Below, one piece after another: positions 61,121 to 64,000 of a stretch of DNA of 64,000 bases (positions are counted from its first letter, which is position 1; every line of letters starts with the position of its first letter). Origin of the DNA: Aestuariibaculum lutulentum (GTDB lineage: Bacteria > Bacteroidota > Bacteroidia > Flavobacteriales > Flavobacteriaceae). Both the position numbers and the translations under genes were made by a program. The notes under the pieces were generated by a model. The model made no database searches, was not told the DNA's origin, and saw only the letters and a list, made by a program, of their open reading frames with translations. The stretch spans positions 37,501-101,500 of the forward strand of contig NZ_CP136709.1 in NCBI RefSeq assembly GCF_032926325.1, given 5' to 3'.

Positions 61121-62455
61121 ATGAATCAAAAAGCATTACTCTATGAATTGGCCGATTTAAAGCAAAAAATCTATCTATCTGAAAATGCAACCTTACGCTA
61201 TCTTGTCTTTGCTGCTTTATATGTCTGCGAAGGTATTCCTATTGGCATAACCTTTTACGCCATCCCTGCTTGGTTAGCAATGAATGAAATCTCTGCGACT
61301 ACAATTGCAGCTTATGTTTCGGTCATTTCTATTCCATGGAGTTTTAAATTCTTTATTGCTCCAATTATTGACCGCTATACTCCTATAGCTATGGGTAGAA
61401 AACGACCCTGGATTATTTTTGCCCAAGTTGGATTAATTATAAGCTTTCTCTCTTTCGGCTTTGTAAACGAACCTTTAACTAATATTAAAGGACTAATGAT
61501 TTGCGGTTTTTTAATTAGCTTGTTTGGATCTACACAAGATATCGCCATTGATGGTATGGCAGTAGATCTTATTCCAGAACACCAACAAGCACGAGCCAAT
61601 GGTATTATGTGGGGTTCCAGAATTATCGGTCAATCGTTATCCCTACTTTTAGGAACTACCCTTATTAATATTGTAGGCTTTACCAATGCTATTGGTTCCT
61701 TATCACTTGTGGTTGCTATACTAATCCTTGTTCCAATTTTCTTCAGAGAACATCGTGGAGAAAAACTAATGCCCTGGACAAAAGGTAAAGCCTCTGAAGT
61801 TTCAAAAAAGGCACAGCTTACAGACTGGAAAAGCTTGTTTAAAAACCTTGGAAAAGTCCTCATACTGCCAACCAGTCTTATTCTGAGTCTGGGCATGATT
61901 TTTACTGGTGCTTCAACTGGATTTATTGAAGTCTTATTTCCCATTTTTACGGTTCAGGAATTAAACTGGACCAATACGGATTATTCTCAAGTTTACTCCA
62001 TAGCTTCCGTTGTTGGTGGAGGCTTTAGTATGGTTGCCGGTGGGGTTATTATAGATTTTATTGGCACAAAGAAAATGGCACTTATTCTTATATCTTTATT
62101 AGCTCTTGTTATTTTCTCATTCGGCATGATTTCAAACAGTTGGCAAAACATCTCTGCTGTTTATGGATTTATCATACTTTTTAATTTATTAAACACACTA
62201 CTTACCGTAGCACTTTTAGCCATGGCGATGAAAATCTCATGGCACAAAATATCAGCTTCTCAATTCACTCTATATATGACCTGTAATAATCTGGGAATTA
62301 TAATAGGCCCATGGCTGTTTGGTTTGATTCAAGAAAAATTACAATGGAATCAAGTCTTTTTTTGCGGTGCAGCCATTCCGTTTTTCGCTTTTTTCATTTA
62401 TAAAACCATTAACATAAAAAAACACTTAACCACATTAGAAAATTTAACTAACTAA
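61121..62455 (+). CDS. MFS transporter (AmpG-like)
   Basis: 444 aa, twelve predicted spans. Motifs of the major facilitator superfamily: DRYTPIAMGRKRPWIIFA (between helices 2 and 3) and the SLC33/AmpG-like segment FGSTQDIAIDGMAVDLIPEHQQARANGIMWGSRIIGQS. AmpG carries cell-wall muropeptides inward; whether this one does is unknown. Begins 143 bp after the secreted protein gene; the SnoaL-like lipoprotein gene follows after 22 bp, probably co-transcribed. Confidence 0.85.
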   Translation: MNQKALLYELADLKQKIYLSENATLRYLVFAALYVCEGIPIGITFYAIPAWLAMNEISATTIAAYVSVISIPWSFKFFIAPIIDRYTPIAMGRKRPWIIFAQVGLIISFLSFGFVNEPLTNIKGLMICGFLISLFGSTQDIAIDGMAVDLIPEHQQARANGIMWGSRIIGQSLSLLLGTTLINIVGFTNAIGSLSLVVAILILVPIFFREHRGEKLMPWTKGKASEVSKKAQLTDWKSLFKNLGKVLILPTSLILSLGMIFTGASTGFIEVLFPIFTVQELNWTNTDYSQVYSIASVVGGGFSMVAGGVIIDFIGTKKMALILISLLALVIFSFGMISNSWQNISAVYGFIILFNLLNTLLTVALLAMAMKISWHKISASQFTLYMTCNNLGIIIGPWLFGLIQEKLQWNQVFFCGAAIPFFAFFIYKTINIKKHLTTLENLTN

Positions 62456-62477
62456 TAACCAACTAAACATAAAACCT

Positions 62478-63335
62478 ATGAAAACTTCAACAACATTATT
62501 TCTTTTATTAACAGCTATAAGTTTGGTTTCCTGTAACGATGCAAAACTCGAAAAAAACATAACCATGTACGCCGACACCTGGGACCATATCGTTAATGAT
62601 GGAAATATAGATCTCATCAATAACTCTAATTTCACTGAAGACATTACTTTAGTCATGAGTCCTCAAAACATTGTAGGCATCGATGGTTTTAAAGACTATT
62701 ACCAAAATTTTCTAACCGGATTTTCAGATATAAAATTTACCGTCGTTCAAGTTTTCGGTCAGGGAGACAATATAGTAAAGCATTGGAATTTCAAAGGAAA
62801 CCATACTGGTGATTTTTTTGGTATACCTGCTACTGGAAATTCAGTAGATATTGATGGCGTTACCTTAGTTAAAATGAAAGACGGTAAAATTGCCCAGGAA
62901 GAAGACTTCATGGACAACATGGTTTTTATGCAACAATTAGGACTCTTACCTAACCTGGAAAACACAACTCTGATAAACAGCATATACGAAGCTTTTGGTA
63001 AAGGCGATATTCCAGCAGTTTTAGAAATGATGGATAAAAATATTGTTTGGAATGAATCTACTTCCAGTTCTTATTCAGATGGTAATCCCTATAAAGGACC
63101 AGACGCCGTGTTGAATGGTGTTTTCAAACGCCTGGGAGAAGACAACGAATATTTCAAATTAGAAAATATTAAGCTATCCCCTTTAGGAAACGATCAAGTA
63201 TTAGCGATACTCAATTACGATGGAAAATTTAAAAAAACGGGGGAAGCTTATAAAACCACTGTAGTCCATTTGTGGACATTAAAAAATGAAAAAATAACGA
63301 CATTCCAACAATACATAGGTTTAGGCAAACAATAA
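62478..63335 (+). CDS. Lipoprotein with two SnoaL/NTF2-like domains
   Basis: 285 aa. Lipobox SLVSC with Cys19. Two NTF2-fold units: ~25-155 (WDHIVNDGNIDLINNSNFTEDI, IVGIDGFKDYYQNFLTGFSDIKFTV, KHWNFKGNHTGDFFGIPATGNSVDIDGVTLVKMKDGKI, typical of the ester cyclase/SnoaL family) and ~165-283 (IYEAFGKGDIPAVLEMMDKNIVW). Likely outer-membrane or periplasmic, perhaps with a hydrolase or binding role. Follows the MFS gene by 22 bp. Confidence 0.82.
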   Translation: MKTSTTLFLLLTAISLVSCNDAKLEKNITMYADTWDHIVNDGNIDLINNSNFTEDITLVMSPQNIVGIDGFKDYYQNFLTGFSDIKFTVVQVFGQGDNIVKHWNFKGNHTGDFFGIPATGNSVDIDGVTLVKMKDGKIAQEEDFMDNMVFMQQLGLLPNLENTTLINSIYEAFGKGDIPAVLEMMDKNIVWNESTSSSYSDGNPYKGPDAVLNGVFKRLGEDNEYFKLENIKLSPLGNDQVLAILNYDGKFKKTGEAYKTTVVHLWTLKNEKITTFQQYIGLGKQ

Positions 63336-63412
63336 TTAACTATAAAAAACACATAATTAACAACATACAGATATTATTACTAAATTAAGACCATATAACT
63401 TAGACATAGCCT

Positions 63413-64000
63413 ATGATAAAATCCAATCGAATTGAATCTATAGATATCTTAAGAGGGTTCGTCATGATTATTATGGCTTTAGATCACACCAGAGATTATT
63501 TCCATTACGGAGCTTTTTTCAGCGACCCTACCAATTTAGAAACCACAACACCAATATTATTTTTCACTCGGTTTATAACACACTATTGTGCTCCGGTTTT
63601 TATTTTATTGGCGGGAACTTCAGCCTTTCTATATGGCAGTAAAAAAACAAAGCCAGAACTCTTTAAATTTCTATTTACACGAGGCATCTGGCTTATTTTT
63701 CTGGAAATCTTTTTAAACAATCTCCTCTGGAAATTCGATGTCACTTATTCGGTTGTCATCCTTCAGGTTATTTGGGCCATTGGTTTAACAATGCTCATAT
63801 TATCATTCTTAATATTTCTGAACACTAAACTATTATTACTTATTGGAAGTCTTATCATTGCCGGACATAATGCGTTAGACAACATCGTTATGCAAGGCAA
63901 TAGTTTTTCATCTATACTTTGGTACGCTTTACATCAACAGAATGGTACTGCCATTGGAGGGCAAGTAGTTGTTTTTGCCTATCCCATTTTACCTTGGCTT
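63413..64000 (+). CDS. DUF1624/HGSNAT-like multi-span acyltransferase family protein (3' end outside window)
   Basis: Open from ATG 63413 to the window end, 196 codons with no stop. MIKSNRIESIDILRGFVMIIMALDHTRDYFHYGAFFSDP is the opening of DUF1624 proteins related to heparan-alpha-glucosaminide N-acetyltransferase, with RGFVMIIMALDHTRDYF around the first span and several more hydrophobic spans after it. In bacteria it may acylate sugars of the envelope. It is the last gene in the window and follows the SnoaL-like lipoprotein by 77 bp. Confidence 0.85.
   Translation, partial: MIKSNRIESIDILRGFVMIIMALDHTRDYFHYGAFFSDPTNLETTTPILFFTRFITHYCAPVFILLAGTSAFLYGSKKTKPELFKFLFTRGIWLIFLEIFLNNLLWKFDVTYSVVILQVIWAIGLTMLILSFLIFLNTKLLLLIGSLIIAGHNALDNIVMQGNSFSSILWYALHQQNGTAIGGQVVVFAYPILPWL

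Overview
The window is a piece of a low-GC chromosome from a member of the Flavobacteriaceae (Bacteroidota). Several things point there: proteins with type IX secretion (T9SS) type A and type B sorting domains, promoter -7 boxes of the Bacteroidota form TAnnTTTG, almost no Shine-Dalgarno sequences, many SPI/SPII secretion signals, and gene sets such as ruvX-def-DUF5606 and merR-crtI-crtB-crtZ-crtY(cd). Most of it is ordinary core chromosome. I see no phage, insertion sequence, CRISPR array or rRNA operon.

Layout. 1-2.3 kb: the thrS-infC-rpmI-rplT translation operon (thrS cut by the window edge; infC probably starts at a non-AUG codon). 2.3-12.5 kb, mostly minus strand: YjbQ-family protein, a lipoprotein, a membrane protein with a secreted 'asparagine synthetase B-like' protein, dnaB, accA, an LptF/G permease with tgt (whose zinc-site cysteines are missing), an outer-membrane barrel protein and an FKBP-type lipoprotein. 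12.5-17.1 kb: S4 protein, phosphoribosyltransferase, aroK, tRNA-Lys(TTT), tRNA-Leu(GAG) and a secreted GH3 glycosidase with a PA14 insert. 17.3-21.8 kb: carotenoid operon, predicted to make zeaxanthin, headed by a MerR/B12-domain regulator that carries the W-x9-EH signature of CarH-type light sensors. 21.7-26.1 kb: housekeeping genes on the minus strand. 26.5-33.4 kb: dapD and a cell-surface glycan (LPS core-like) cluster with five glycosyltransferases, a DUF1919 protein and an InaA/KdkA-like sugar kinase. 33.4-39.9 kb: tsaC, CCA-adding enzyme, heme A synthase, a pRiA4b-type protein, an unrecognised kinase-like protein and an ABC-2 transporter.

40-53.7 kb: four consecutive giant secreted proteins (908, 1626, 774 and about 1193 aa). 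All end in a T9SS type B / gliding-motility C-terminal domain. They share a roughly 95-residue, two-cysteine repeat in different copy numbers (2, 11, 2 and 6 by eye) behind three different N-terminal head types. 53.7-64 kb: uvrB, a TerB-like protein, a one-domain DUF1456 protein, a small secreted protein, sucC, lysA, then a group of secreted or membrane proteins (two-repeat secreted protein, MFS transporter, SnoaL-like lipoprotein, DUF1624 membrane protein cut by the window end).

The strongest leads for something new are the CarH-like regulator with the dyad at the crtI promoter, the repeat family in the four T9SS type B proteins, the kinase-like protein at 37.0-38.1 kb, and the TGT lacking its zinc cysteines. 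All calls are from reading the sequence and recalled family knowledge; no database search was run.
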